NCBI RefSeq assembly: GCF_000613245.1
Contig: NZ_HG964936.1
Coordinates: 2,721 to 37,124 of the forward strand
Source of the DNA: Mycobacterium asiaticum DSM 44297
GTDB lineage: Bacteria; Actinomycetota; Actinomycetes; Mycobacteriales; Mycobacteriaceae
Length of the DNA stretch: 34,404 bases
Direction of reading: 5' to 3'
Made by a program: the position numbers and the translations under genes. Below, one piece after another: positions 1-8,308 of this stretch. Under the pieces are notes generated by a model that ran no database searches, had not been told where the DNA came from, and saw nothing but the letters and a program-made list of their open reading frames with translations. Each line of letters starts with the position of its first letter. Position 1 is the stretch's first letter.

Positions 1-825
1 GCCGGCGCCGCCGGCCCCGCCACTGCCGCTGAAGCTGGTGCTACCGCCCGCACCACCGGATCCGCCATTGCCGAAGAGCAGCCCGCCGGAGCCGCCTGAT
101 GCGCCGTCGGCTCCATTGGCGAACGTGCTGGAACCGCCCGCTCCGCCGACGCCGCCGCTGCCCAGCAGATATGCCGAACCGCCGGCGCCACCGAGGCCGC
201 CGGCACCGTTGCCACCTGCGCCGCCTGCCCCGCCGGCGCCGCCGTTACCCCAAAGCCAGCCACCGCTGCCGCCGGCACCGCCTGTCCCGCCGGCACCGTT
301 CGACGAGCCGCCCACGCCCCCGGCGCCGCCGCTGCCGATCAGGCCGGCCGACCCACCGGCGCCACCGGCCTGTCCCGCTGCGCCGGACCCGCCGCGGCCG
401 CCGTTACCCCACAGATAGCCGCCGGGCTGGCCGGGACTGCCGGTCCCGTCGACGCCGTTGGCACCGTCACCGATCAGCGGTCGTCCGAAGAGGGCCTCCG
501 TGGGCGCGTTGATCAGATCGATCAGCGATTGCAGGGGGGAGGCGTTAGCCGTCTCGGCGGCGGCGTATGAGGCCGCGCCCGCCGACAGGCTCTGCAGGAA
601 CTGCTCGTGGAACGCCGCGGCCTGCGCGCTGATGGTTTGATAGGCCTGTCCGTGGCCGCCGAACAACGCCGCGATAGCGGCGGACACCTCGTCTTGGGCG
701 GCCACCAGCACACTGGTGGTGGAGGCGGCGGCCAACGTGTTGGCCGATTCGATCGCCGAGCCGATTCCGGCGAGGTTCGAGGCCGCTGCGTGAAGCACGT
801 CAGGTGCTGCGATGAGGAACGACAT
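1..825 (-). CDS. PE_PGRS family protein (C-terminal end outside window)
   Basis: Reading leftwards from an ATG at 825, the 275 visible codons begin [20 protein letters not shown], a classic PE domain of about 95 residues, followed by a linker ending in [11 protein letters not shown] and then glycine-rich GGAGG/GNGG repeats to the window edge. PE_PGRS proteins are mycobacterial, exported by type VII secretion and found at the cell surface; the GRPLI linker is a hallmark of the family. The glycine codons give the GCC/GGC periodicity of the first 400 bases. The reverse complement has AGGAG about 15 bases before the ATG, a rather distant ribosome site. The C-terminus is not in the window, so full length and any extra C-terminal domain are unknown. 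No individual function can be assigned. It is divergent from the CoA-transferase gene. Confidence 0.93.
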   Translation of the reverse strand, partial: MSFLIAAPDVLHAAASNLAGIGSAIESANTLAAASTTSVLVAAQDEVSAAIAALFGGHGQAYQTISAQAAAFHEQFLQSLSAGAASYAAAETANASPLQSLIDLINAPTEALFGRPLIGDGANGVDGTGSPGQPGGYLWGNGGRGGSGAAGQAGGAGGSAGLIGSGGAGGVGGSSNGAGGTGGAGGSGGWLWGNGGAGGAGGAGGNGAGGLGGAGGSAYLLGSGGVGGAGGSSTFANGADGASGGSGGLLFGNGGSGGAGGSTSFSGSGGAGGAG

Positions 826-985
826 CGGGGAACCCGTCTACTCCTGACACGACCCCAGCGGGTCGTATGTAGTTATCCCCCGGTCTTGCATACTGGCTGA
901 GCCGATACGAACGATAACGCAAATACTCCGTCCACATACTGCATTGCAGGCTATTTCTCAAAAACCATCCAGATAGTTTTGTTTT

Positions 986-2215
986 GTGGTTTGCGACACA
1001 CCGTGGATTCGGTTGCCCCCGGCACGCCTCCGTTCGGACGGCGCGCACCATGGTGGAGTGGACGCGCGGTGGGCCGGCGAGTGGGGGCGCAGCGGGCTGG
1101 CCTACCTGACCGGCCTGCCGGACGGGCCGCCTGACTTCTCGCGCGCGCACGTGCTGGAACGGGCGAACCGTCTGGCGTCGGACGCGGCCACGTTGCTCAG
1201 CGGACGGGCCGGTCTGCTGGGTTTGACGCGCAGAGGGCGGGTGTCGGCGGGTGGTGCCACCCGATTAATGGCGGCCCGTGACGGCTGGTGCGCCATCACG
1301 CTGTCCCGCCCGGACGACATCGCGGCGGTTCCCGCGCTGTTGGGTTTGGCTGAGGCGGAGGATGATCCCTGGCCGGCGGTGCAGCGCTGGGTGGCGACGT
1401 GTACGGCCGCGGACGTCGTCGGCCGCGCGGGATTGCTCGACATTCCCGCGGCCGCCCTCGGCGAAGCGACCGCCGCGCCCCCGGAGGTCCGGCGGGTCGC
1501 GCCCCGGGTGTCCCCGCGCGGTCCGCGCGGCTTGCTGGTGGCCGACCTGTCCTCCATGTGGGCCGGACCGTTGTGTGGGCAGCTGCTGGTCCGGGCCGGT
1601 GCCACCGTCGTCAAGGTGGAGAGTCCCGCCCGTCCGGACGGCACCCGGACTGGCCACCCCGGCTTCTTCGACTGGATCAACGGCGGGAAGCTGTCCTACT
1701 GCCTGGATTTCGACAGGCAGGCCGACGAGCTGCGGGCGCTGCTGGCGGTCGCCGACGTGGTGATCGAAGGATCGCGGCCCGAGGCGCTGGCCCGACGGGC
1801 CCTCGGCCCGAACGACATCACGCCGCGGGACGGCCGGATCTGGGTGCGGATCACCGGGCACGGGGCCCGTTCCCGGCGCCCCGCTTTCGGCGACGACGCG
1901 GCGGTGGCAGGGGGGCTGGTCGGAGCCGCCGGCGGTCCGGTCTTCTGCGCGGACGCCATCGCAGACCCGCTGTCCGGGCTGGAGGCCCACCGGGCCGTGG
2001 TCGAGTCGCTGGATCGGGGTGGTGGTGAGCTGATCGAGATCTCGATGGCGGCCGTCGCCGGGACTTACGCGAGGCTGCCGCTGCACACCTCGGCCACCGA
2101 GTTGCCCGCACCGCCGCCGCCGGCACCCTCTGTGTCGGCCACCGCGGCCGCCCTCGGCGCCGACAACGCCGCAATTCGTCAGCTCATCGACGAAAAACGC
2201 TGTCTGCCATGCTGA
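986..2215 (+). CDS. CoA-transferase family III (CaiB/BaiF-like) protein
   Basis: The C-terminal half matches family III CoA-transferases: VADLSSMWAGPLCGQLL (residues about 185-201), then GATVVKVESPARPDGTR, and ADPLSGLEA near 326-334, where Asp327 (numbered from the GTG at 986) aligns with the catalytic Asp that forms the glutamyl/aspartyl-CoA intermediate in this family. The first about 170 residues are poorly conserved, so this is an atypical member. The family moves CoA between carboxylic acids; the substrate is not visible here. The start is uncertain: GTG at 986 is the longest, but the sequence before about residue 25 (GTG at 1058) looks unconserved and neither start has a clear ribosome site. 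The stop TGA overlaps the ATG of the next gene (ATGCTGA at 2209-2215), so the two are very likely co-translated. Confidence 0.8.
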   Translation: MVCDTPWIRLPPARLRSDGAHHGGVDARWAGEWGRSGLAYLTGLPDGPPDFSRAHVLERANRLASDAATLLSGRAGLLGLTRRGRVSAGGATRLMAARDGWCAITLSRPDDIAAVPALLGLAEAEDDPWPAVQRWVATCTAADVVGRAGLLDIPAAALGEATAAPPEVRRVAPRVSPRGPRGLLVADLSSMWAGPLCGQLLVRAGATVVKVESPARPDGTRTGHPGFFDWINGGKLSYCLDFDRQADELRALLAVADVVIEGSRPEALARRALGPNDITPRDGRIWVRITGHGARSRRPAFGDDAAVAGGLVGAAGGPVFCADAIADPLSGLEAHRAVVESLDRGGGELIEISMAAVAGTYARLPLHTSATELPAPPPPAPSVSATAAALGADNAAIRQLIDEKRCLPC

Positions 2216-3510
2216 TTCACCGAGCTACCCTACTGGACGGGACGGCTGCCGACATCCGCGTCGGCGCCCGGATCGAGGAGGTGGGTCAACGGCTGACCCC
2301 GCGACGCGGCGAGGCGGTGCTGGACGCGGGCGGCGCGGCAGTACTGCCCGGGTTGCACGATCACCACGTCCACCTGCGGTCGGCGGCCCAGGCGCTGGAT
2401 TCACTCTCCGTTGGCCCGCCGACCGTACGCACCAAAGACCAACTCACCCATGCTCTTTCGCATGCGGTGCCGGGTCCGGACGGGTGGATCCGCGCCGTCG
2501 GCTACCACGAATCGGTAGCCGGGGAACTGAACCGGGCGACTCTGGACGCCGTGCTGGCCCACATTCCGGTGCGCATCCAGCATCGCAGCGGCGCGCTGTG
2601 GGTGCTCAACTCCGCGGCGCTGGGCCGGGTCGGGCTGCCCGGCCATCCCGATGGCCGGTTACGCAGCGCCGACCCGTGGTCGGATGCGTTGCAGCGCCGG
2701 GAAAGTGACTTGGCCGAGCTCAGTCGGCGTATCACCGCCACCGGCGTCACCGGGGTCACCGACGCCACACCAGACCTCGACGCCAACGACCTGGTCTCGC
2801 TGATGATGGCGCATCGCAGCCGTGAGTTCCGGCCCGGCGTGCGGCTGCTCGCTCCGGGCAAGAAGATTCTGCACGACGATCGCCTTGATCTGGACGCGCT
2901 GACCGCATGGATCCGCGATCGTCACCACCTCGGCCAGCCCGTCGCCGTGCACTGCGTGACGGCGGCCCAGCTGGTGGTCACCATCGCGGCGCTGAAGGAC
3001 GCCGGCAGCCACCCGCTGGACCGCATCGAGCATGCGGCCGTGGTGCCCGAAGACAATCTGGCTGACCTGGCCGAGTTGGGCGTTACCGTTGTCACCCAGC
3101 CGAATTTCGTTGCCGAGCGCGGTGATCAGTACCTGGCCGATGTACCGGCCCACGAGATCGACCAGCTCTGGCGGGTCGCCTCGCTGCGCCGGGCCGGGGT
3201 CTCGGTCGCGCTGTCCACCGATATGCCGTTCGGTCACGGCGATCCGTGGGCGGCGATGCGAGCCGCGGTGTCCCGGACCACACCCAGCGGCGTAATTCTC
3301 AACGGTGCCGAATGTGTCACGCCCACTGCGGCTTTGACGATGTTCCTGGGTTGGCCGGATCGCCCGGACCGGCCGCGTACCGTCGAGATCGGCGAACCGG
3401 GGGACCTGTGCGTGCTGTCCGAGCCGCCCGCGGTGGCGTTGGCCGAGTTGGATGCGGCCCTGGTGGCCGCCACCGTGATCAGGGGTGAACTCGTCTACTT
3501 CGCCATGTGA
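2209..3510 (+). CDS. Amidohydrolase family protein (YtcJ/imidazolonepropionase-like)
   Basis: A 433-residue metal-dependent hydrolase. Visible motifs are the N-terminal composite beta domain (IHRATLLDG), the PGLHDHHVH metal site with His53 and His55, Lys218 or Lys219 where the bridging lysine is expected, AVHCVTAAQ (His248), RIEHAAVV (His275) and LSTDMPFG (Asp338). These are the usual metal ligands of amidohydrolase_3-type enzymes, which hydrolyse C-N bonds of amides or cyclic amides. The substrate is not recognisable. The start codon lies inside the end of the CoA-transferase gene, suggesting one transcript and translational coupling, and so perhaps a catabolic step in which an amide is opened and the acid activated to a CoA ester; that last point is inference. 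It ends 3 bases from the convergent lipW stop. Confidence 0.85.
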   Translation: MLIHRATLLDGTAADIRVGARIEEVGQRLTPRRGEAVLDAGGAAVLPGLHDHHVHLRSAAQALDSLSVGPPTVRTKDQLTHALSHAVPGPDGWIRAVGYHESVAGELNRATLDAVLAHIPVRIQHRSGALWVLNSAALGRVGLPGHPDGRLRSADPWSDALQRRESDLAELSRRITATGVTGVTDATPDLDANDLVSLMMAHRSREFRPGVRLLAPGKKILHDDRLDLDALTAWIRDRHHLGQPVAVHCVTAAQLVVTIAALKDAGSHPLDRIEHAAVVPEDNLADLAELGVTVVTQPNFVAERGDQYLADVPAHEIDQLWRVASLRRAGVSVALSTDMPFGHGDPWAAMRAAVSRTTPSGVILNGAECVTPTAALTMFLGWPDRPDRPRTVEIGEPGDLCVLSEPPAVALAELDAALVAATVIRGELVYFAM

Positions 3511-3513
3511 GGG

Positions 3514-4410
3514 TCAACCCGCCAGCGCGGTCCGGACGGCGTCACACTGCTGGCGGAAAAACTGCTGCGACACAGACACTTTCGGAAGTACGAGGTCGAA
3601 TCCGTGGAAAGCGCCCGGGACCGTCTGGACGTCGCATGGCACTCCGGCCGCGCGTAGTCGATCGGCGTAAGCGAGATCCTCGTCGTGGAAAAGGTCGTGG
3701 GTACCAACCCCGATCCAGGCCGGGGGCAGTCCGCTGAGGTCCTCGCGCCGCCCGGGCACCGCCGCCGAGGGATCGGCGTCCCCCAGGTACGCCGCCCAGC
3801 CGAACTCGTTGGCCCGCGGATCCCACAACCGGTGCCGGGCATCGGCCGGTGCCGAGGCGCTCCGGTCGTCCAGCATCGGGTACACCAGCAGCTGAAAAAC
3901 GGGTGTGATCTCGGCGCGGTCCCGGGCCAGCAGGGCCAGCGCCGCGGCGAGGCCACCACCGGCACTGGCGCCGCCGATGACGATCCGAGCGGGGTCGACC
4001 GCGGGCAGTTTCGCCAGCCAGGCCAGGGCCGAATAGCAGTCTTCCAGCGGCACTGGGTATGGATGCTCAGGTGCCAGGCGGTAGTCCACCGATGCGACGG
4101 TGACGCCCAGCGCACGGCAGAAGCGCATGCACAGCTGGTCGTCCTGCTTGGCATTGCCGATCACGTAGCCGCCGCCGTGAATCCACAGCAGGGCCGGTCC
4201 CGGTTCGGTGACCCCGGTGGGCCGATAGAGTCGCACACCCACACCGGACCCCAGGGTGAGCACCTCCACTCCGCGCGGCGTGCGCCCGTCGTTGAGCGGC
4301 ATCAACGCCCGCATCAGCCGCAACGTTCGGGGTCCCACCAGTCGCCGCGGCGCAATACGCGCAAGCCGGCGCAGATCGGGATGGACTTCGTCGTTCGCAG
4401 TGGCGGCCAT
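3514..4410 (-). CDS. lipW: LipW-like alpha/beta hydrolase (hormone-sensitive-lipase family esterase)
   Basis: A 298-residue esterase of the HSL (family IV) group. It has the oxyanion-hole motif HGGG (78-81), the nucleophile motif GGASAGG with Ser149, the acid region THDLFHDE (Asp239) and the GAFHGF histidine (His269), so the catalytic triad is complete. The start is the ATG at 4410 (MAATANDEVHPDLRR); the open frame continues upstream to 4869 but that extension is the antisense of the methyltransferase gene and looks non-coding. Sequence and position next to the Rv0218-like gene match what I remember of M. tuberculosis LipW (Rv0217c, 302 residues). No signal peptide or membrane segment is seen, so it is probably cytosolic. 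It hydrolyses short to medium acyl esters by family analogy; the natural substrate is unknown. Confidence 0.9.
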   Translation of the reverse strand: MAATANDEVHPDLRRLARIAPRRLVGPRTLRLMRALMPLNDGRTPRGVEVLTLGSGVGVRLYRPTGVTEPGPALLWIHGGGYVIGNAKQDDQLCMRFCRALGVTVASVDYRLAPEHPYPVPLEDCYSALAWLAKLPAVDPARIVIGGASAGGGLAAALALLARDRAEITPVFQLLVYPMLDDRSASAPADARHRLWDPRANEFGWAAYLGDADPSAAVPGRREDLSGLPPAWIGVGTHDLFHDEDLAYADRLRAAGVPCDVQTVPGAFHGFDLVLPKVSVSQQFFRQQCDAVRTALAG

Positions 4411-4531
4411 CGAATCAGTATCTACGGAGCTCAATCCGCCCCTGCTTCGGCTCCGAATCTTCAGCAGTGAGTGTCGGGTTGGCCGAGCACGGCGAGTAGT
4501 CGCTGGCGTGCTCAAACACGAAGGGCGTGGA

Positions 4532-5179
4532 ATGCTGGGGCATCTGTACGAACGCGCACTTGGCGGCGAAAGATGTTGGATCAGACATGACGATGGCGAG
4601 TTGCGGCCCCTGCCCGCCGAGCGGTGGTTGGGCCGACTCGAGGCCGGCGCCGCGCGCCAGACGGACCACGCGTTCGACGAGGCGGTGGCGCGGCTGTGCA
4701 ACGGTCCGACCATCGAATTGGGTTGTGGGCCAGCGCGATTGGTGGCCCGTTTGGTGCGCCAGGGAATACCCGCGTTGGGCGTCGACCGCTCGGCGGCGGC
4801 GATCCGGCTCGCCGGTCGCGGTGGTGCGCCGGCCCTGTGGGGCGATGTGTTCGAACCGTTGCCCGGCACCGGTCATTGGCAGACGGTGTTGCTGGTCGAC
4901 GGCAACGTCGGGCTCGGCGGCGATCCGCTGCGCATTCTGCGCCGGGCCGCCGAACTCTTGTGTCGTGGTGGACGTTGCGTTGTCGAATTCGACGCCCGGG
5001 CAATCGGCGTCCAGGACCGTTGGGTCCGGCTCGAGTCCGGTGGCGAGGTCGGGACGTGGTTCCGCTGGGCGGCGGTTGGGGTCGACAGCGCCGCGACGCT
5101 CGCCGCGCAGGCCGGCCTCACACCCACCGGAGTCCGGTGGATCGGTGGCCGGGTCGTTGTGACTCTGGCCGTCAGCTGA
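4532..5179 (+). CDS. SAM-dependent methyltransferase
   Basis: A 215-residue class I methyltransferase fold. IELGCGPARLVARL (61-74) is motif I for S-adenosylmethionine, ALGVDRS the acidic strand-2 motif, and LLVDGNVGLGGDPL followed by RRAAELLCRGGRCVVEFD fits motifs II to III. The substrate is unknown. The start is either ATG 4532 (MLGHLYERALGG) or the in-frame GTG at 4508; ATG is preferred because homologous sequence begins there. The longer frame upstream to 4256 is antisense to lipW. It is followed 11 bases later by the membrane molybdo-oxidoreductase gene, so the two are likely in one operon. I do not remember this gene at the same locus in M. tuberculosis. Confidence 0.8.
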   Translation: MLGHLYERALGGERCWIRHDDGELRPLPAERWLGRLEAGAARQTDHAFDEAVARLCNGPTIELGCGPARLVARLVRQGIPALGVDRSAAAIRLAGRGGAPALWGDVFEPLPGTGHWQTVLLVDGNVGLGGDPLRILRRAAELLCRGGRCVVEFDARAIGVQDRWVRLESGGEVGTWFRWAAVGVDSAATLAAQAGLTPTGVRWIGGRVVVTLAVS

Positions 5180-5190
5180 GGCAGGTAGAG

Positions 5191-6438
5191 ATGCGAATTC
5201 CCTCCCCGTTCGCCCGATTCAACAGTCCGCTGCGCGGTCCGTGGCTGACATCGGTGTTCGGGTTGGCGTTGCTGGTCAGCCTGCCCATCGTCATCATCAC
5301 CGGCCTGCTGTCCTACATCGCTTACTCGCCGCAGCTCGGTCAGGCCATCCCCGCCGACGTCGGGTGGCTGCGGCTGCCGCTGTTCGCCTGGCCCACCTCG
5401 CCGTCCTGGTTGTATCGGCTGACCCAGGGATTGCATGTGGGCCTGGGGCTGGTGATCATCCCGGTGGTGCTGGCCAAGTTGTGGTCGGTGATCCCGAAAC
5501 TGTTCGAATGGCCGCCGGTGCGCTCGATCGCCCAGCTGCTCGAACGGGTTTCGCTGCTGATGCTCGTTGGTGGGGTGCTCTTCGAGATCGTCACCGGCGT
5601 GCTCAACATCCAGTACGACTACATCTTCGGATTCAGTTTCTATGACGCGCATTACTTCGGTGCCTGGGTCTTCATCGCCGGCTTCCTGACACACATCAGC
5701 CTGAAAATTCCCCGGATGATCACCGGTCTGCGAGCGATGTCAATGCGTAAAGTGTTGCGCACCAACTTATCCGAAACACAACCAGAGCCGCCAGATGACA
5801 GCGGACTGGTGGCCGTCGACCCGGCACCCCCGACCGTGAGCCGGCGCGGTGCACTGGGTTTGGTCGGTTCCGGTGTGCTGCTGCTGGCCGCGCTGACGGC
5901 CGGTCAGACCCTCGGCGGCCCGGCGCGCAGCCTGGCCCTGTTGCTACCACGGGGCAGGCCCGGACCGGGCAATCGCGACTTTCCAGTCAACCGCACGGCC
6001 GCCGTCGCCGGCATCACGCCCGACCGGGTGGGCCCGGCCTGGCGTTTGACGTTGGGCGGCGGCCCCGCGCCGGTGGTGCTGGACCGCGCTGCGCTGGCCG
6101 CCCTGCCGCAGCACACCGCGCGGTTGCCGATCGCGTGCGTGGAAGGTTGGTCGACGGTACAGACGTGGAGCGGGGTGCGGCTGGCCGACCTGGCCCGGCT
6201 GGCTGGGGTGCCGTCTCCGGCGTTGGCGCACGTGCGGTCGCTGGAGCGGGGCGGCGCCTTCGGGCAGGCCAAGTTGGCGGCCAATCAGCTGCTTGATCCG
6301 GATGCGCTGCTAGCGCTGCGGGTCAACAACGCCGACCTGTCGCCGGACCATGGCTATCCGGCCCGGATCGTCGTGCCGGCGCTACCTGGTGTGCACAACA
6401 CCAAATGGGTCGCCTCAATCGACTTCGTAGCGAGCTGA
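5191..6438 (+). CDS. Membrane cytochrome-b-like / molybdopterin oxidoreductase fusion (Rv0218-like)
   Basis: A 415-residue two-part protein. Residues 1-180 hold four hydrophobic segments (about 20-45, 81-100, 117-140, 152-175) with His82, His154 and His168 as possible haem ligands, resembling hydrogenase-type cytochrome b. After a polar loop comes SRRGALGLVGSG (217-228) and a fifth hydrophobic segment, then a sulfite-oxidase/YedY-like molybdopterin domain with IACVEGWSTVQTWSGV, where Cys316 is the expected Mo ligand. With the N-terminus inside, the molybdo domain would face the cell exterior. The start ATG at 5191 has GGTAG/AGAG before it; the frame extends upstream only as shadow of the methyltransferase. 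It is probably an electron-transfer oxidoreductase; the substrate is unknown. It matches my memory of Rv0218 (442 residues). Confidence 0.87.
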   Translation: MRIPSPFARFNSPLRGPWLTSVFGLALLVSLPIVIITGLLSYIAYSPQLGQAIPADVGWLRLPLFAWPTSPSWLYRLTQGLHVGLGLVIIPVVLAKLWSVIPKLFEWPPVRSIAQLLERVSLLMLVGGVLFEIVTGVLNIQYDYIFGFSFYDAHYFGAWVFIAGFLTHISLKIPRMITGLRAMSMRKVLRTNLSETQPEPPDDSGLVAVDPAPPTVSRRGALGLVGSGVLLLAALTAGQTLGGPARSLALLLPRGRPGPGNRDFPVNRTAAVAGITPDRVGPAWRLTLGGGPAPVVLDRAALAALPQHTARLPIACVEGWSTVQTWSGVRLADLARLAGVPSPALAHVRSLERGGAFGQAKLAANQLLDPDALLALRVNNADLSPDHGYPARIVVPALPGVHNTKWVASIDFVAS

Positions 6439-6439
6439 A

Positions 6440-6943
6440 ATGCGAGGCTTCACAAGGCTTTTCGCCAGGCACTACGGCTCACACCCGCTGCATCTGCTGA
6501 CCATGGCGGCCGGGTTTGCGCTGGCGGGTTACGTGGTGGTGACCATCACGCCCGCCGCGTTGTGGAATCCCCATACCTGGTGGCAGTCCATCATCGTGTG
6601 GTTCGCTGCCGCGGTGATCGGCCACGACCTGCTGCTCTACCCGATCTATGCGCTGGTCGACGCCGTGGTCGGCCGAAGCGTGCCGCGGCGGCGCGTAGAA
6701 ATACCGGCACACAACTACATTCGTATTCCGGCGCTGGGAGCCGGGCTGACTTTGCTGGTCTTCCTGCCGGGCATCATCGAGCAGGGCGCGCCGACGTACC
6801 ACGCGGCGACCGGCCAGACCCAGCAATTGTTCCTGGGACGCTGGCTGATGTTGGTCGCGGCCATGTTCGCTGCCAGCGCGATCCTGTATGGCGCCCGCGT
6901 GTTCCGGGCGCGTCGTCGGCCCGAACAGCAAACTGGAGAATAG
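6440..6943 (+). CDS. Small four-helix membrane protein (Rv0219-like)
   Basis: A 167-residue integral membrane protein with hydrophobic segments at about 18-38, 49-73, 94-114 and 131-152, a basic N-terminus (MRGFTRLFARHYGSH) and a basic C-terminal tail (RARRRPEQ). It starts one base after the stop of the molybdo-oxidoreductase gene, so it is almost certainly co-transcribed. The loop GHDLLLYPIYALVD is a recognisable feature of this family, but I know no biochemical function. A partner or assembly role for the upstream membrane oxidoreductase is possible from position alone. Length is near the 182 residues I remember for Rv0219. Confidence 0.85.
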   Translation: MRGFTRLFARHYGSHPLHLLTMAAGFALAGYVVVTITPAALWNPHTWWQSIIVWFAAAVIGHDLLLYPIYALVDAVVGRSVPRRRVEIPAHNYIRIPALGAGLTLLVFLPGIIEQGAPTYHAATGQTQQLFLGRWLMLVAAMFAASAILYGARVFRARRRPEQQTGE

Positions 6944-7033
6944 CTTGCGAAAGGGTTTGAACCGGTGAAGAGCAAACCCTCAGACGCAGCTTTCCCCGAC
7001 ACCGGCGCGGAACCGCAAGATTAAGGGTGTTAT

Positions 7034-7055
7034 TACCCCCTGGTAGGGGTACGCT
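7034..7055 (+). promoter_or_regulatory. Inverted repeat and possible leaderless promoter before lipC
   Basis: TACCCC (7034-7039) and GGGGTA (7046-7051) form a perfect 6-bp inverted repeat around a 6-base spacer. TACGCT at 7050-7055 would serve as a -10 box, placing a transcription start near the ATG at 7063 and giving a leaderless message, which is common in mycobacteria. The G/C-run palindrome with TA ends is reminiscent of CsoR-type copper operators, but the spacing differs from the TACCC-N5-GGGTA RicR motif I remember, so the regulator is not assigned. Confidence 0.35.
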
Positions 7056-7062
7056 CCCCTCC

Positions 7063-8264
7063 ATGTCGGCGACTGGACAGTCCAATTCCTGCGTCAAGCG
7101 GCTGCTTCGCGCCCGTCCCTCTGATTACCTGCTGGCAATGAGTAAAGCCGGAGCGTCGCTGCCGGTGGTGGGCAAGCGTCTCGAACCGCTCGGCACCGTC
7201 GCCGCGATGAGCGTCTGGGGCATGCGGTTCGCACCGGAACTGATGTCCACGTCGGCCAAGAGCTGGTTCACCCCCGGCAACGGCGAGGTGCGCCGCCGGG
7301 ACCGCGAAAGCACCACCGAGGTGTCCATCGCAGCGCTGCGCGGCATGGTCTCGGCCGCCGAACTGGATGTGGAGTGGCCCGCGGCGGAACGCACACCGCC
7401 ATTCTGGGAAGCTCTGCGCCAGCAGAAGTACCTGTACCGCCGCAATGTCCACTACGGCGACCACCCGGTCCAGACCCTGGACGTGTGGCGTCGCCCGGAC
7501 CTGCCCGCCGAACCGGCGCCGGTGATGATCTTCGTGCCGGGCGGTGCCTGGGTGCACGGCAGTCGCAAGATGCAGGGCTCCGCGTTGATGTCGCGGCTGG
7601 CCGAACAGGGCTGGGTATGCCTGGCGATCGACTACCGGGTCTCGCCGCACAACCGCTGGCCACGGCACATCACCGATGTCAAGACCGCCATCGCCTGGGC
7701 GCGGGCCAACGTGGACAAATTCGGTGGCGATCGTGACTTCGTCACCGTGGCGGGTTGTTCGGCCGGCGGGCACCTGGCCGCGCTGGCCGGTCTGACCGCC
7801 AACGACCCGCAATTCCAGGCCAAGCTGCCCGACGGCGCCGACAGCTCGGTCGACGCGGTCGTCGGGATCTACGGTCGCTACGACTTCGAGGACCGCTCCA
7901 CCCCCGAACGCGTCCGATTCGTCCACTTCGTGGAGAAGGTCGTCATCCAGCGCTCCATCGCCCGGCATCCCGAGATCTTCCGCGACGCGTCACCGATCGC
8001 CCGAGTGCACCGGAACGCGCCGCCGTTCCTGGTGATTCACGGCAGCAAAGACAGCGTGATCCCGGTGGCCCAGGCACGCGGAGTTTCGTCGAGCGGTTGC
8101 GCGCCGTATCGACCTCGGCGGTCAATTACGTGGAGCTGCCGGGCGCCGGGCACGGCTTTGACATGCTCGACGGCCCCCGCGCGGGCGCGATGGCGCACGC
8201 CACGGGCCTGTTCCTCAACCAGGTGCATCGCACCCGAAATCAGTTCGCCAAAGAGGTCATCTGA
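7063..8264 (+). pseudogene. lipC: lipC esterase gene, frame-shifted near 8080
   Basis: From ATG 7063 the protein matches my memory of LipC (Rv0220, 403 residues): RLLRARPSDYLLAMSKAG, IFVPGGAWVHGS (oxyanion hole), VAGCSAGGH (Ser233) and VIHGSKDSVI (Asp330). At about 8078-8084 the frame breaks: after VIPVAQAR the match continues as SFVERLRAV in the third frame and runs to TGA 8262-8264, including GAGHGFDM with the catalytic His. Two extra G bases (or one missing base) explain it. In the uninterrupted frame translation would run to 8694 with no His and overlap the next gene. Without the break the product would be 399 residues. LipC is a cell-surface esterase in M. tuberculosis. This is either a real loss-of-function change or a sequencing error; both sides are well conserved, so any decay is recent. 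Confidence 0.85.
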
Positions 8265-8308
8265 CGGTCGGCCGATTGTAAGGTCGCGCGTATGGGTAGG
8301 GGACTGCG

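Noticed and set aside
38..512. Proline- or arginine-rich reading frames on the plus strand
   Set aside because: They are the complement of the glycine-rich PGRS codons of the minus-strand gene.
939..949. CTGCATTGCAG palindrome in the PE_PGRS/CoA-transferase gap
   Set aside because: Only five base pairs each side, expected by chance, with no other support.
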